NCBI RefSeq assembly: GCF_021216675.1
Contig: NZ_CP086120.1
Span: forward strand, 2,648,501 to 2,712,500
Source: Streptomyces gobiensis
Lineage (GTDB): Bacteria > Actinomycetota > Actinomycetes > Streptomycetales > Streptomycetaceae
Length of the DNA: 64,000 bases
Direction of reading: 5' to 3'
Of this stretch, positions 41,740 through 49,773 are shown piece by piece. The notes beneath the pieces were generated by a model. That model was given only the letters and a program-made list of their open reading frames with translations, did not search any database and was not told where the DNA came from. Each line of letters begins with the position of its first letter. The first letter of the stretch is position 1. The position numbers were made by a program, and so were the translations under genes.

Positions 41740-44055
41740 ATGCCGATCAAGCCAACTCAAGCCACGCTGCACGGATACCCCCGGCAGGGCCCCAACCGGG
41801 AGTTGAAGAAGGCCGTCGAAGGCTACTGGGCGGGCCATATCACCGCCGACGAGCTGCGGGCGACCGCGGCCGCACTGCGCGCCGCCACCCGTCAGGAGCT
41901 GCGCGCGGCGGGCATCGCAGAGATCCCCACCGGCGATTTCTCGCTCTATGACCATGTGCTGGACACGGCCTGGATGGTGGGCGCGGTGCCCAAGCGGCAC
42001 CGCGGCGCCGCCGGCACCAGCCTCGACACCTACTTCGCCATGGCACGCGGCACGGCCGAGGCCGAGCCGCTGGAGATGACGAAGTGGTTCAACACCAACT
42101 ACCACTATCTGGTCCCGGAGCTCAGCGCGGACACCGTCTTCACGGCCGACTCCCGTAAGCCGGTCGAGGAGTTCACCGAGGCCCGGCAGGCAGGGCTGAA
42201 CGCCCGGCCCGTGCTGCTGGGCCCGATCAGCTTTCTGCTGCTGGCCAAGCCCGCGCCCGGTACTGATCCCGGCTTCGCGCCGTTGACCCTGCTCGACCGG
42301 CTGCTGCCCGTATACGCCTCCGTACTCGCCGATCTACGGGCGGCCGGCGCCGAGTGGGTGCAGCTCGATGATCCCGTACTGGTCCAGGACCAGCCGGGCT
42401 CGGTGCTGGGCGCCACCGCTCGCGCCTACCGCGAACTGTGCGCCGCCGCGCCCCGGTCGGACCGTCCAAAGCTCCTGGTGGCCTCCTACTTCGACACCCT
42501 CGGCGAGGCGCTGCCGGTACTGGCCGACTCACCCGTCGAGGGGCTGGCCCTGGACTTCACCGGCCCGGCGGCGGCCAACCTCGACTGGCTGGCCAACATC
42601 GGCGGGGTGCGGGGAAAGCGGCTGATCGCGGGAGTGGTGGACGGCCGCAATGTCTGGGCGGCCGACCTGGGGCACGCCCTGGGCACCCTCGCCACCCTGC
42701 TCGGGCTGGCCGGTTCGGTGGATGTGGCACCGTCCTGCTCGCTGCTCCATGTCCCGCTCGATGTCGCCGCCGAACGGGATCTCGACCCACAGATCACCCG
42801 CTGGCTCTCCTTCGCCCGGCAGAAGACCGCCGAAGTGACCGTACTGGCCCGCGCCCTGACCGGGGGCCGGGACGCCGTCGCCCCGCAGCTCGCCGCGTCC
42901 CGGGCCGCGCGGGCCTCCCGGGCGGGCTCGGCGCTCACCCGGGACCCGGCCGTACGGGCGCGGTGTGCGGCGGTCACCGCCTCGGATGCCCGGCGCCCAC
43001 AGCCGTATCCGGAGCGGGCCGCCGCCCAGCGGGCCCGGCTGGGGCTGCCGCCGCTGCCGACGACCAGCATCGGTTCCTTCCCGCAGACCGGCGAACTGCG
43101 CCAGGCGCGGGCGGCCTTGCGCGCGGGGCGGATCAGCGCGGACGCCTACCGGGAGCGGATCGCCGAGGAGATCCGCACGGTCATCGGCTGCCAGGAGGAG
43201 GCCGGGCTGGACGTACTGGTGCATGGCGAGCCCGAGCGCAACGACATGGTGCAGCACTTCGCCGAACGGCTCAGCGGCTTTCTTGCCACCCGGCACGGCT
43301 GGGTGCAGTCGTACGGCACCCGCTATGTACGCCCGCCGATCCTGGCCGGTGATGTGTCCCGTACGGCGCCGATGACCGTTGAATGGACCAGCTTCGCCCA
43401 GTCGTTGACCGACCGCCCGGTGAAGGGCATGCTCACCGGGCCGGTCACCATGCTGGCCTGGTCCTTCGTACGGGACGATCAGCCGCTGGCCGATACCGCC
43501 CGCCAGGTCGCCCTCGCGCTGCGCGATGAGGTGACCGATCTGGAGGCGGCGGGTACGGCGGTGATCCAGGTCGATGAGCCGGCGCTGCGTGAGCTGTTGC
43601 CGCTGCGGCGCGCGGCCCATCCGTCGTATACACGGTGGGCCACGGAAGCCTTCCGTCTCACCACCGGCAGAGTGCGGGCCGACACCCAGATCCACACCCA
43701 TATGTGCTACGCCGAGTTCGGCGAAATCCTCTCCGCCATCGACGACCTGGACGCGGATGTGATCAGCCTGGAGGCGGCCCGGTCCCGGATGGGCATCGCC
43801 GCGGAACTGGCCGCGTCCGGCTACCCACGGGCCGTCGGACCAGGGGTGTACGACATCCACTCGCCGCGGATCCCCGGGGTCGGGGAGCTGACCGCACTGA
43901 TCGAACAGGCCCTGCGCGCACTGCCGTCGTCCCGGCTGTGGATCAACCCGGACTGTGGTCTCAAGACCCGTACAACAGACGAAGTCCAGGCGGCTCTCCG
44001 GAACATGGTCACCGCCGCGCGGAATGTTTCAGGCCGATTGCGGGACGGTGCGTAA
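41740..44055 (+). CDS. metE: Cobalamin-independent methionine synthase
   Basis: A 771-residue MetE that transfers a methyl group from 5-methyltetrahydropteroyl-triglutamate to homocysteine. The N-terminal folate domain begins ATLHGYPRQGPNRELKKAVE. The C-terminal catalytic domain begins LPTTSIGSFPQTGELRQAR. Zinc ligands are visible in THMCYAEF (His, Cys), an Asp/Glu-rich segment LDADVISLEAARS, and the final Cys in WINPDCGLKTR. ATG 41740 is chosen because AAGGAGA lies 9 nt upstream. It is controlled by the upstream B12 riboswitch. A hairpin follows. Confidence 0.96.
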   Translation: MPIKPTQATLHGYPRQGPNRELKKAVEGYWAGHITADELRATAAALRAATRQELRAAGIAEIPTGDFSLYDHVLDTAWMVGAVPKRHRGAAGTSLDTYFAMARGTAEAEPLEMTKWFNTNYHYLVPELSADTVFTADSRKPVEEFTEARQAGLNARPVLLGPISFLLLAKPAPGTDPGFAPLTLLDRLLPVYASVLADLRAAGAEWVQLDDPVLVQDQPGSVLGATARAYRELCAAAPRSDRPKLLVASYFDTLGEALPVLADSPVEGLALDFTGPAAANLDWLANIGGVRGKRLIAGVVDGRNVWAADLGHALGTLATLLGLAGSVDVAPSCSLLHVPLDVAAERDLDPQITRWLSFARQKTAEVTVLARALTGGRDAVAPQLAASRAARASRAGSALTRDPAVRARCAAVTASDARRPQPYPERAAAQRARLGLPPLPTTSIGSFPQTGELRQARAALRAGRISADAYRERIAEEIRTVIGCQEEAGLDVLVHGEPERNDMVQHFAERLSGFLATRHGWVQSYGTRYVRPPILAGDVSRTAPMTVEWTSFAQSLTDRPVKGMLTGPVTMLAWSFVRDDQPLADTARQVALALRDEVTDLEAAGTAVIQVDEPALRELLPLRRAAHPSYTRWATEAFRLTTGRVRADTQIHTHMCYAEFGEILSAIDDLDADVISLEAARSRMGIAAELAASGYPRAVGPGVYDIHSPRIPGVGELTALIEQALRALPSSRLWINPDCGLKTRTTDEVQAALRNMVTAARNVSGRLRDGA

Positions 44056-44081
44056 CCGGCCATACACGCTTGGCGCCGGGT

Positions 44082-44104
44082 CCTGGGCAGCGATCCTGCC
44101 CAGG
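44082..44104 (+). terminator. Hairpin terminator after metE
   Basis: A 9-bp perfect stem CCTGGGCAG / CTGCCCAGG with a CGATC loop, 27 bp after the metE stop. Confidence 0.7.
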
Positions 44105-44249
44105 GCCCAGGGGTCAAAGCCCGTCACTTCCGGCCACTGATTCAACACGAAACGTTACTGAAACCGGCGGGTTCGATGTGCGTTTCGTGGAGATTCTCGG
44201 CAGACTCCGGAGCGTAATCCGTCACACACCAAGCGGAAGGATGCACACA

Positions 44250-44684
44250 ATGCGGAACACCGCGCGACTGGCGGCGGCGGGCACTCTGTTAACAGCAGCA
44301 GTGTTCGGACCGCTGGGCGGCAGCGCCCTTGCCACCTCCACACAGTCGCCTTCTTCGCTCTACGCGCCCTCGGCGCTCACGCTCACCTTCGCCCATGGTG
44401 AGAGCGCCGCAGCCAGCACGCCGGAGCGGGCAGTGACCCTGTCCTGTACACCAAAGCCGACCGGCAGCCACCCGAAGCCGAAGGAAGCCTGCGAACAACT
44501 GCAGGCCGCGAACGGCAACTTCAACGCCCTGCCCGGCAGCGGCCAGGGGTACTGCACGATGGAGTACAACCCGGTGGTCGTGACCGCCCAGGGCGTCTGG
44601 GAAGGCAAGCGCGTCAACTACGAGCGCACCTTCGGGAACGACTGCGTCAAGAAGGCCGAAGGCATGGCCGTCTTTGACTTCTGA
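44250..44684 (+). CDS. Subtilisin inhibitor-like (SSI family) secreted protease inhibitor
   Basis: A 144-residue exported inhibitor of subtilisin- and trypsin-type serine proteases. The signal peptide covers residues 1-29 (cleavage near SALA). The SSI core has four cysteines (66, 81, 102, 132) for its two disulfides. The reactive-site loop CTMEYNPVV puts Met104 at P1 and Glu105 at P1'; the Met is as in the founding inhibitor, the acidic P1' is unusual. GVWEGKRVNYERTFGNDC is the conserved C-terminal block. ATG 44250 is preferred over 44241 because GGAAGG then has normal spacing. Confidence 0.92.
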   Translation: MRNTARLAAAGTLLTAAVFGPLGGSALATSTQSPSSLYAPSALTLTFAHGESAAASTPERAVTLSCTPKPTGSHPKPKEACEQLQAANGNFNALPGSGQGYCTMEYNPVVVTAQGVWEGKRVNYERTFGNDCVKKAEGMAVFDF

Positions 44685-44775
44685 GGCCGGCTTCTGAGGC
44701 CAGCTAAGGCCCGCTTCTGAGGCCATTTCAGGCCGACCAGACCGTCCCGCGCCACCTCCCCGATGCGGGACAGGG

Positions 44776-44821
44776 CCGGGGGCGGCCGGGAGAAACCCCC
44801 GTTCTCCCGGCTCGCCCCCGG
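44776..44821 (+). terminator. Long hairpin terminator after the SSI gene
   Basis: Arms 44776-44794 and 44802-44821 pair over about 18 bp with a single bulge, around the loop ACCCCCG. Confidence 0.75.
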
Positions 44822-44871
44822 TTTCATTACTGGCGAGCACCAGAAATCGAACGCCAGTATGATGCCGAGTC

Positions 44872-45111
44872 GTGAGCGAGTACGAGTTCCCTGCGGATCT
44901 GCTGGAGGCCAAGCGGGAGTGGTTCGCCCTTGAACAGCAGTTGACAGAGCTCTCACCGCGGGAGGCGGAGCTACGGCGGCGCTTCCGTGAGCTATCCATT
45001 CAGATCTCCATCCATCCGTACTGGGAGACCTTCACAGACGGCGGCGTGGTCGCTGCGAGAATGGCGCTCAGACAGGCGGTCCGACCCCCATGGAGCCGCG
45101 ATGGCCAGTAG
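44872..45111 (+). CDS. Small acidic/charged hypothetical protein
   Basis: A 79-residue ORF starting at GTG 44872. A strongly helical, charged sequence (LLEAKREWFALEQQLTEL … EAELRRRFREL) precedes a short hydrophobic segment with HPYWETFTDGG. No ribosome site is visible, so it may be leaderless. The periodicity of charged residues and codon use look coding. Family not recognised. Confidence 0.55.
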   Translation: MSEYEFPADLLEAKREWFALEQQLTELSPREAELRRRFRELSIQISIHPYWETFTDGGVVAARMALRQAVRPPWSRDGQ

Positions 45112-45181
45112 TGACCCCGATGAACAGACCCGGCGACTGGCCCCTCGCGGTAGCCGTACGCGGTAGCTGTCACAAGAAATA

Positions 45182-45215
45182 CCGCAGGGCCAGCACTTGA
45201 GTGCTGGCCCTGCGG
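45182..45215 (-). terminator. Hairpin terminator after tRNA-fMet
   Basis: A perfect stem of up to 16 bp (CCGCAGGGCCAGCACT / AGTGCTGGCCCTGCGG) immediately 3' of the initiator tRNA on the - strand. Confidence 0.9.
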
Positions 45216-45221
45216 CAGTAG

Positions 45222-45295
45222 TAGCGGGGACAGGATTTGAACCTGCGACCTCTGGGTTATGAGCCCAGCGAGCTACCGAGCTGCTCCACCCCGCG
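45222..45295 (-). tRNA. Initiator tRNA-fMet (anticodon CAT)
   Basis: A 74-nt tRNA on the - strand. The anticodon loop CTCATAA sits on a stem ending in three G-C pairs (CTGGG/CCCAG), the initiator signature. The first base pair is mismatched (C1 opposite T72), the second initiator hallmark. T-loop GTTCAAATC. CCA not encoded. Confidence 0.95.
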
Positions 45296-45357
45296 TCGGT
45301 AAACCCCACTCTACGCGACTGAGACCCCTCACGGAAATCGCATTCCGGAACCGGTCG

Positions 45358-46440
45358 TCAGCTGCCGCCAACAGACAGGGGCGACACCTTCCCCGTGGCC
45401 GGTACAGCGTCATTGTCCGTGTCTGTGTCCGTGTCCGCGTCGGTGTCGACGTCGGGAAGCTCAACCTCCGGGACGGTGACGCGGAGCTCATCGGACTCCG
45501 CCTCACGGCGGGGCTGCTCCGTCTTAGTCTTCGGTGTCGGCGATGGGGTGGCGGCGGGCGGGGGTGATGCCGGACTGCTGCTACTCGTCGGCGTGGGGAT
45601 CGGCGTGGGCCGCGGTGTGCTGGGGGACTCCGCCTTGGGAACAGAGCCGCGGGGTGCCGTACCGGTGCTGTCCGGCAGCTCCCGGTAGCCCGTCTTGAAG
45701 TACGCGAACCATGACTTCACCACGCGCAGATACTCGGTGGAGCGGTTATAGCCCAGAATCGCGCGGTCAAGGTCGTACGGGTCCGACAAGTCCCGCCCGC
45801 CCGCGCACAGATAGCGTCCGGCCGCGAGGGCCGCGTCGTAGATGTTGTTGGGGTCCGTCTTGCCATCGCCATTGCTGTCCGCTCCCCAGACCGCCCAGGT
45901 GGACGGGATGAACTGCATCGGCCCGACGGCGCGGTCGAACACCCCGTCACCGTCATGGAGGCCGTTATCGGTGTCCCGGATGACAGCAAACCCATCGCCG
46001 TTCAACTGCGGTCCGAGGATGGGTGCCAGCGTCGTACCGGACGCGTCCACCCGGCCACCGCGTGCCTGGCCGGACTCCACCTGCCCAATGGCGGCAAGGA
46101 GCTCCCACCGCAGATTGCAGCCCGGCGCGCTCTTCGCAAGCGCCGCCTCCGCGGCCCTGTACGCGTCAAGAACAGTGGCCGGTATCCCGCCACGTCCCGC
46201 CGCGACAGATCCGGACGATACGGAGCCGACCTCATGAGTCACCAGCGGCGGCAGCTCAGTGCGGTACGGCGAATCCCCCGAGACCGTCGGCCCCGCCGAC
46301 ACCGCCGCCCGCTCCGCCGGTTCAGAACTCCGCCCCACTACCCCCGGCGCCTGCGAAGCGGTCAACGTCACCATCACCACCCCCGCGGTGAGCGTCCGCC
46401 TCATCCCCCTGCGCACTCGCAACGCAGCCCAAGCCGCCAT
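45358..46440 (-). CDS. Secreted lytic murein transglycosylase
   Basis: A 360-residue exported peptidoglycan lyase of the MltB/SLT type. The basic N-terminus (LRVRRGMRR) precedes the signal helix TLTAGVVMVTLTAS. The catalytic domain (about 95-250) has the glutamate in LLAAIGQVESGQ, plus GPMQFIPSTWAVWGADSNGD and DPYDLDRAILGYN. A Pro/Thr/Ser linker follows, then an acidic tail with DVDTDADTDTDTDND, a DNA-encoded repeat. ATG 46440 is chosen for GGGAGGGG 9 nt upstream. It may act in growth or spore-wall remodelling. Confidence 0.9.
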   Translation of the reverse strand: MAAWAALRVRRGMRRTLTAGVVMVTLTASQAPGVVGRSSEPAERAAVSAGPTVSGDSPYRTELPPLVTHEVGSVSSGSVAAGRGGIPATVLDAYRAAEAALAKSAPGCNLRWELLAAIGQVESGQARGGRVDASGTTLAPILGPQLNGDGFAVIRDTDNGLHDGDGVFDRAVGPMQFIPSTWAVWGADSNGDGKTDPNNIYDAALAAGRYLCAGGRDLSDPYDLDRAILGYNRSTEYLRVVKSWFAYFKTGYRELPDSTGTAPRGSVPKAESPSTPRPTPIPTPTSSSSPASPPPAATPSPTPKTKTEQPRREAESDELRVTVPEVELPDVDTDADTDTDTDNDAVPATGKVSPLSVGGS

Positions 46441-46638
46441 ACGCCAGACCCCTCCCGCATACACAACCGGTGCCGCGCCAGCTCACCGCGCGGAACCCCT
46501 GTCACCCTCTCTACGCGGCAAGGTGACGGATCCGTCGCGGAAGTTGGCCCCTTCCGCCTCCAGCTCGTGAAGGGGGAAGGGGCCTCTCCGGCCCGGCCCG
46601 GCCCGGGTGCGGGCGGCGAACCACCGTCGGCCGGGAGA

Positions 46639-47433
46639 TCACATCTCAGCTGGGGTGAGCACGACGAAGTCCGCGCCGGACGGATCGACACAGACGGCCA
46701 GTCGGCCGACGCCCTCCGCGTCCTCCGGCCCCATCTGCACGCTGCCGCCATGCTCGGTGACCCTGGTGACCGTGGCGTCACAGTCCGCGGACCCGAACAC
46801 CGGGTGCCAGTAGGGGCGGCCACCGGTCAGGGTGAGGTGCTCCGCGGCGAGCTGCATGATGCCGCCGTGCATACGCTCCGGGTCGAGGCCGGAAGGGGTG
46901 ATGAGCGCATACGTACCGCCGCCGCCCGGCAGCGGTACGTCCTCGTACTGCCAGCCGAAGAGCTTGCCGTAGAAGTCCTTCGCGGCGGCCGCGTCGGTGG
47001 TGTAGAGCTCGGTCCAGGACAGGGTGCCCGTCCCGTCCACCGCCTCCAGGCCCTGATTGCTCCCCGGCTGCCATACGGCGAACTGGCCGCCCAACGGGTC
47101 ACTGAGCTGAGCCATCCGGCCCTCCCCATCGGCGTCGAACGGGCCGACCCGCACGGTGCCGCCCGCCTCCGCCACGGCCTGGGCCGTGGCATCCGCGTCG
47201 GGGGTGTTGAAGTAGATCGTCCAGGCCGAGCGGGCCCCCTCCTCGGTGAGCGGGCCGACCGCGCCGACGGTCTTCCCGCCCAGTCGGAAGAGGCCGTATC
47301 CGCCGGCGTCCGGACCGAAGGACTGGTGCTCCCAGTCGAACACCGCACCATAGAACGCGGCCGCGGCGGCGACATCGGGGGCGCCCAGGTCGAGCCAGCA
47401 GGGGGAGCCGGGAACAAAGTCAGTAGTGATCAT
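46639..47433 (-). CDS. Two-domain VOC (glyoxalase/bleomycin-resistance fold) protein
   Basis: A 264-residue protein made of two VOC modules (about 8-125 and 138-258). The first begins GSPCWLDLGAPDVAAAAAFY, the second TLSWTELYTTDAAAAKDFYG. This matches the actinobacterial 27-kDa antigen/hydroxylase-like VOC family. The metal-binding histidines of glyoxalase I are not all evident, so activity is uncertain; such proteins may bind small hydrophobic ligands. ATG 47433 follows GGAGGG. Monocistronic. Confidence 0.85.
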   Translation of the reverse strand: MITTDFVPGSPCWLDLGAPDVAAAAAFYGAVFDWEHQSFGPDAGGYGLFRLGGKTVGAVGPLTEEGARSAWTIYFNTPDADATAQAVAEAGGTVRVGPFDADGEGRMAQLSDPLGGQFAVWQPGSNQGLEAVDGTGTLSWTELYTTDAAAAKDFYGKLFGWQYEDVPLPGGGGTYALITPSGLDPERMHGGIMQLAAEHLTLTGGRPYWHPVFGSADCDATVTRVTEHGGSVQMGPEDAEGVGRLAVCVDPSGADFVVLTPAEM

Positions 47434-47584
47434 GCGATTTCCCTCCGTAATCAGTGACGATCCCAGCGTGACACCCACCCCGGACAGTCGCTCGCCGAGC
47501 TGCGGGCTGACGGGGACCGGTCAGCCCGGCGGATAGCATGCACACGCCACGCACATACGTTCGCAGACCGTTCCGGGGGACAGC

Positions 47585-48472
47585 ATGAGCAACTCGTACG
47601 GGCCACCTGGCCAGTTCGGACCGGGTGCGCCGGGCCCACCACCCGGCCCGCCGCCGAGCCCGCAGATGCCGTACGGCCCGCCCTTTCCGCCCGGCGGCCC
47701 GCAGGGCCCCCGCAGGAACAACGGCGCGACGGTCGCGATCATCGTGATCTGCGGCGGCCTGGGGCTCGTGCTGATCGCGGGGCTCGCCCTGGCCTTCGGG
47801 CTGGGGTGGTTCGACTCCACGTCCGGCAACCGGGCGAAGGGGCCATCCATCTCCGGCGCCCCCACCTACGACAGCGACTCGGGCTACAGCTCGGGAGGGT
47901 CGTACGACACGCCCACCCCTGAGCCCACCACGGCGACCCCCGACCCCACCGCCACTGCCTTCAAGGCGGTCTCGGCCGGGGACTGCCTCACCGTCTACGA
48001 CACCGGCTACGGCGGCAGCACCGCCCAGTGGAGCACGGACGTCCCACCGGCTCCCATCTCCTGCAGGAGCGAGAAGGCACTGGTCCAGGTCACCAAGGTC
48101 ACGACCTACTCCAGCAGCTGCTCAAGCGGGACAGGGAAGTCCTACTGGTCCTACCGGTCCACCACCGACGGCGAGACCACGGTGCTCTGCCTCACCCGCA
48201 TTTACCACAAGAACTACTGCCTCCTGGGCAAGCAGACCGGCACCGGCAGCAACGCCAGGATCAGCCTGGGGCCGATGACCGCCGTGAACTGCACGGACAA
48301 AAAGGTCCCCACCGCCTACAACCAGATCATGCACATCACCGGCGTCTACCAGGCACCAGCCAATGCCTCAGCCCGCAACTGTGCCCGCGTCCAAGGCGAT
48401 CAGACGACGTACTGGGCATGGACGGTCAACGACGGCAAGACCCTGCTGTGCACCACGATCTTCAGAGGCTGA
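47585..48472 (+). CDS. LppU-like membrane-anchored protein with Cys-rich external domain
   Basis: A 295-residue protein. Residues 1-45 are Pro/Gly-rich (PPGQFGPGAPGPPPG…), 48-72 form a membrane helix (ATVAIIVICGGLGLVLIAGL), and 75-125 are a Ser/Thr/Pro linker. The exported domain (about 125-295) has eight or so cysteines (VSAGDCLTVYD, APISCRSEK, TTVLCLTRIY, MTAVNCTDK, NCARVQGD, LLCTTIFRG), probably disulfide-linked. The pattern resembles the actinobacterial LppU group; the assignment is tentative. ATG 47585 is 6 nt after GGGGGA. Confidence 0.78.
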   Translation: MSNSYGPPGQFGPGAPGPPPGPPPSPQMPYGPPFPPGGPQGPRRNNGATVAIIVICGGLGLVLIAGLALAFGLGWFDSTSGNRAKGPSISGAPTYDSDSGYSSGGSYDTPTPEPTTATPDPTATAFKAVSAGDCLTVYDTGYGGSTAQWSTDVPPAPISCRSEKALVQVTKVTTYSSSCSSGTGKSYWSYRSTTDGETTVLCLTRIYHKNYCLLGKQTGTGSNARISLGPMTAVNCTDKKVPTAYNQIMHITGVYQAPANASARNCARVQGDQTTYWAWTVNDGKTLLCTTIFRG

Positions 48473-48630
48473 GCCGGGAGGCGAGGGCGGGACTCCCGCC
48501 CTCGCCGCAGCGGGAGTTGAGAAGAAGGCGGGATCTGTGGCGCCGGGAACCGGTTCTCCCACATTTCTCCCCGAACGACGAACGGGCCCCTAATGATCTA
48601 GATGATCAAGGGACCCGCTGGTCAGAGATG

Positions 48631-48703
48631 CGCGCTCGGCAGGATTCGAACCTGCAACCTTCTGATCCGTAGTCAGATGCTCTATCCGTTAAGCTACGAG
48701 CGC
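48631..48703 (-). tRNA. tRNA-Arg (anticodon ACG)
   Basis: A 73-nt tRNA on the - strand. The acceptor arms GCGCTCG/CGAGCGC pair. The anticodon stem-loop TCTGA-CTACGGA-TCAGA gives ACG, the substrate of TadA (inosine at wobble), whose gene is at 33.1 kb. T-loop GTTCGAATC. An imperfect inverted repeat with GATC blocks (48583-48617) lies downstream as a likely terminator. Confidence 0.95.
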
Positions 48704-48818
48704 TTGGCTTTCCGGCGGTTTTCCCTGGCCGGTCGGCGTTGCGGGAACAACATTACATGACCCGTGCCCGGAGGCGAAATCCGTTTGGGGGACCCCCGCT
48801 GACCTGTGAAAAAACGGA

Positions 48819-48845
48819 AAAGCCCCGGTCGCGGACCGGGGCTTT
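48819..48845 (-). terminator. Perfect hairpin terminator after tRNA-Ser(GCT)
   Basis: A 12-bp perfect stem AAAGCCCCGGTC / GACCGGGGCTTT with a GCG loop, ending in TTT on the - strand, 20 bp after the tRNA. Confidence 0.9.
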
Positions 48846-48864
48846 GGTGATCGCGAAGATCGAG

Positions 48865-48954
48865 CGGAGGCTCCGGGATTTGAACCCGGGATGGGGGATC
48901 ACCCCAAACCGCATTAGCAGTGCGGCGCCATAGACCAGACTAGGCGAAGCCTCC
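48865..48954 (-). tRNA. tRNA-Ser (anticodon GCT)
   Basis: A 90-nt class II tRNA on the - strand. The acceptor arms GGAGGCT/AGCCTCC pair with discriminator G. The anticodon stem-loop CCGCA-CTGCTAA-TGCGG gives GCT (reads AGC/AGU). A long variable arm with GGGGTGATCCCCC and T-loop GTTCAAATC are present. Confidence 0.95.
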
Positions 48955-49164
48955 AGACACACCGGGACGAGCCGTGGTGTGTGCAGATGATGGCACAGCT
49001 CCAGGGGCTGCACCAATCGCCCCCTACGTTACCCGGCGGGCAGGCTCCTGGGCAAAGCGCTTATCGGAGAGCGCCCGAGTTGCGCAACGGCGCACGGGGC
49101 GGAGCGTTAGTAAGGGGTGGGACTCGACTCAGGTCCCGTCCGTCGCTGCCCTCCGGGAGCCATC

Positions 49165-49584
49165 ATGATGCGCCGTATCGCCGCCACCGGTATTGCTGTG
49201 ACCGCCGCCTTCTCCATTGCCGCCACCGTCCCCGCGCTGGGCTGCCCACCACCCGCCGGGGAGCACAGGCTCACCATCACATACAAGGAAGACAAGGACG
49301 CGGACGAGAAGGAATACGTCCTCCGGTGCAAACCCACCGGCGGCAACCATCCCGACGCGCAGGCTGCTTGTGACGCGGTGGACAAAGCGGTCAAGGGGCC
49401 CAAGAACCCCTGGGAGCCGGTCCCCGAGGACGCCCTCTGTACCCAGATCTACGGCGGTCCCCAGACCGCCCGGGTCACCGGGGTGTGGAACGGCCAGAAG
49501 ATCAAGTCCGACTTCGACCGGACCAACGGCTGCGAGATCGCCCGCTGGGACACCCTCGTACCGGCACTGCCCAAGGCAGAGTGA
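49165..49584 (+). CDS. Second SSI-family secreted protease inhibitor-like protein
   Basis: A 139-residue exported protein with the SSI layout: signal peptide (residues 1-24), four core cysteines (55, 69, 92, 123), reactive-loop region LCTQIYGGPQTARVTGVWNG, then a degenerate C-terminal block (KSDFDRTNGCEIARWDTL). Position P1 is Gln94 and P1' Ile95, unlike the Met/Lys/Arg of known inhibitors, so specificity or activity may differ. An extra Cys27 follows the signal peptide but is not a canonical lipobox. GGGAG precedes ATG 49165. It is diverged from the SSI gene at 44.25 kb. Confidence 0.82.
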   Translation: MMRRIAATGIAVTAAFSIAATVPALGCPPPAGEHRLTITYKEDKDADEKEYVLRCKPTGGNHPDAQAACDAVDKAVKGPKNPWEPVPEDALCTQIYGGPQTARVTGVWNGQKIKSDFDRTNGCEIARWDTLVPALPKAE

Positions 49585-49773
49585 TCGCGCTCCCAGTCAG
49601 CCACAGGCATATGTCCGTCCCTGAGCGGGTGCGGGGGCTTTCATCCCCCGTCGGCAAGTCCACATCGACCGCCGCACGGACCGCCGCTGCCCGTAGACTC
49701 CCCCTGGTGACATGCCCGGGGTGGAAGGCAGACTGACCGGGCACCACGTGGTCAGCAGGGAGGAACGTTCGTC

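Noticed and set aside
40671..41951. 426-codon + strand open frame over the intergenic repeats and riboswitch
   Set aside because: It covers repeats and the B12 leader, has Pro/Thr/Arg low-complexity content and conflicts with metE.
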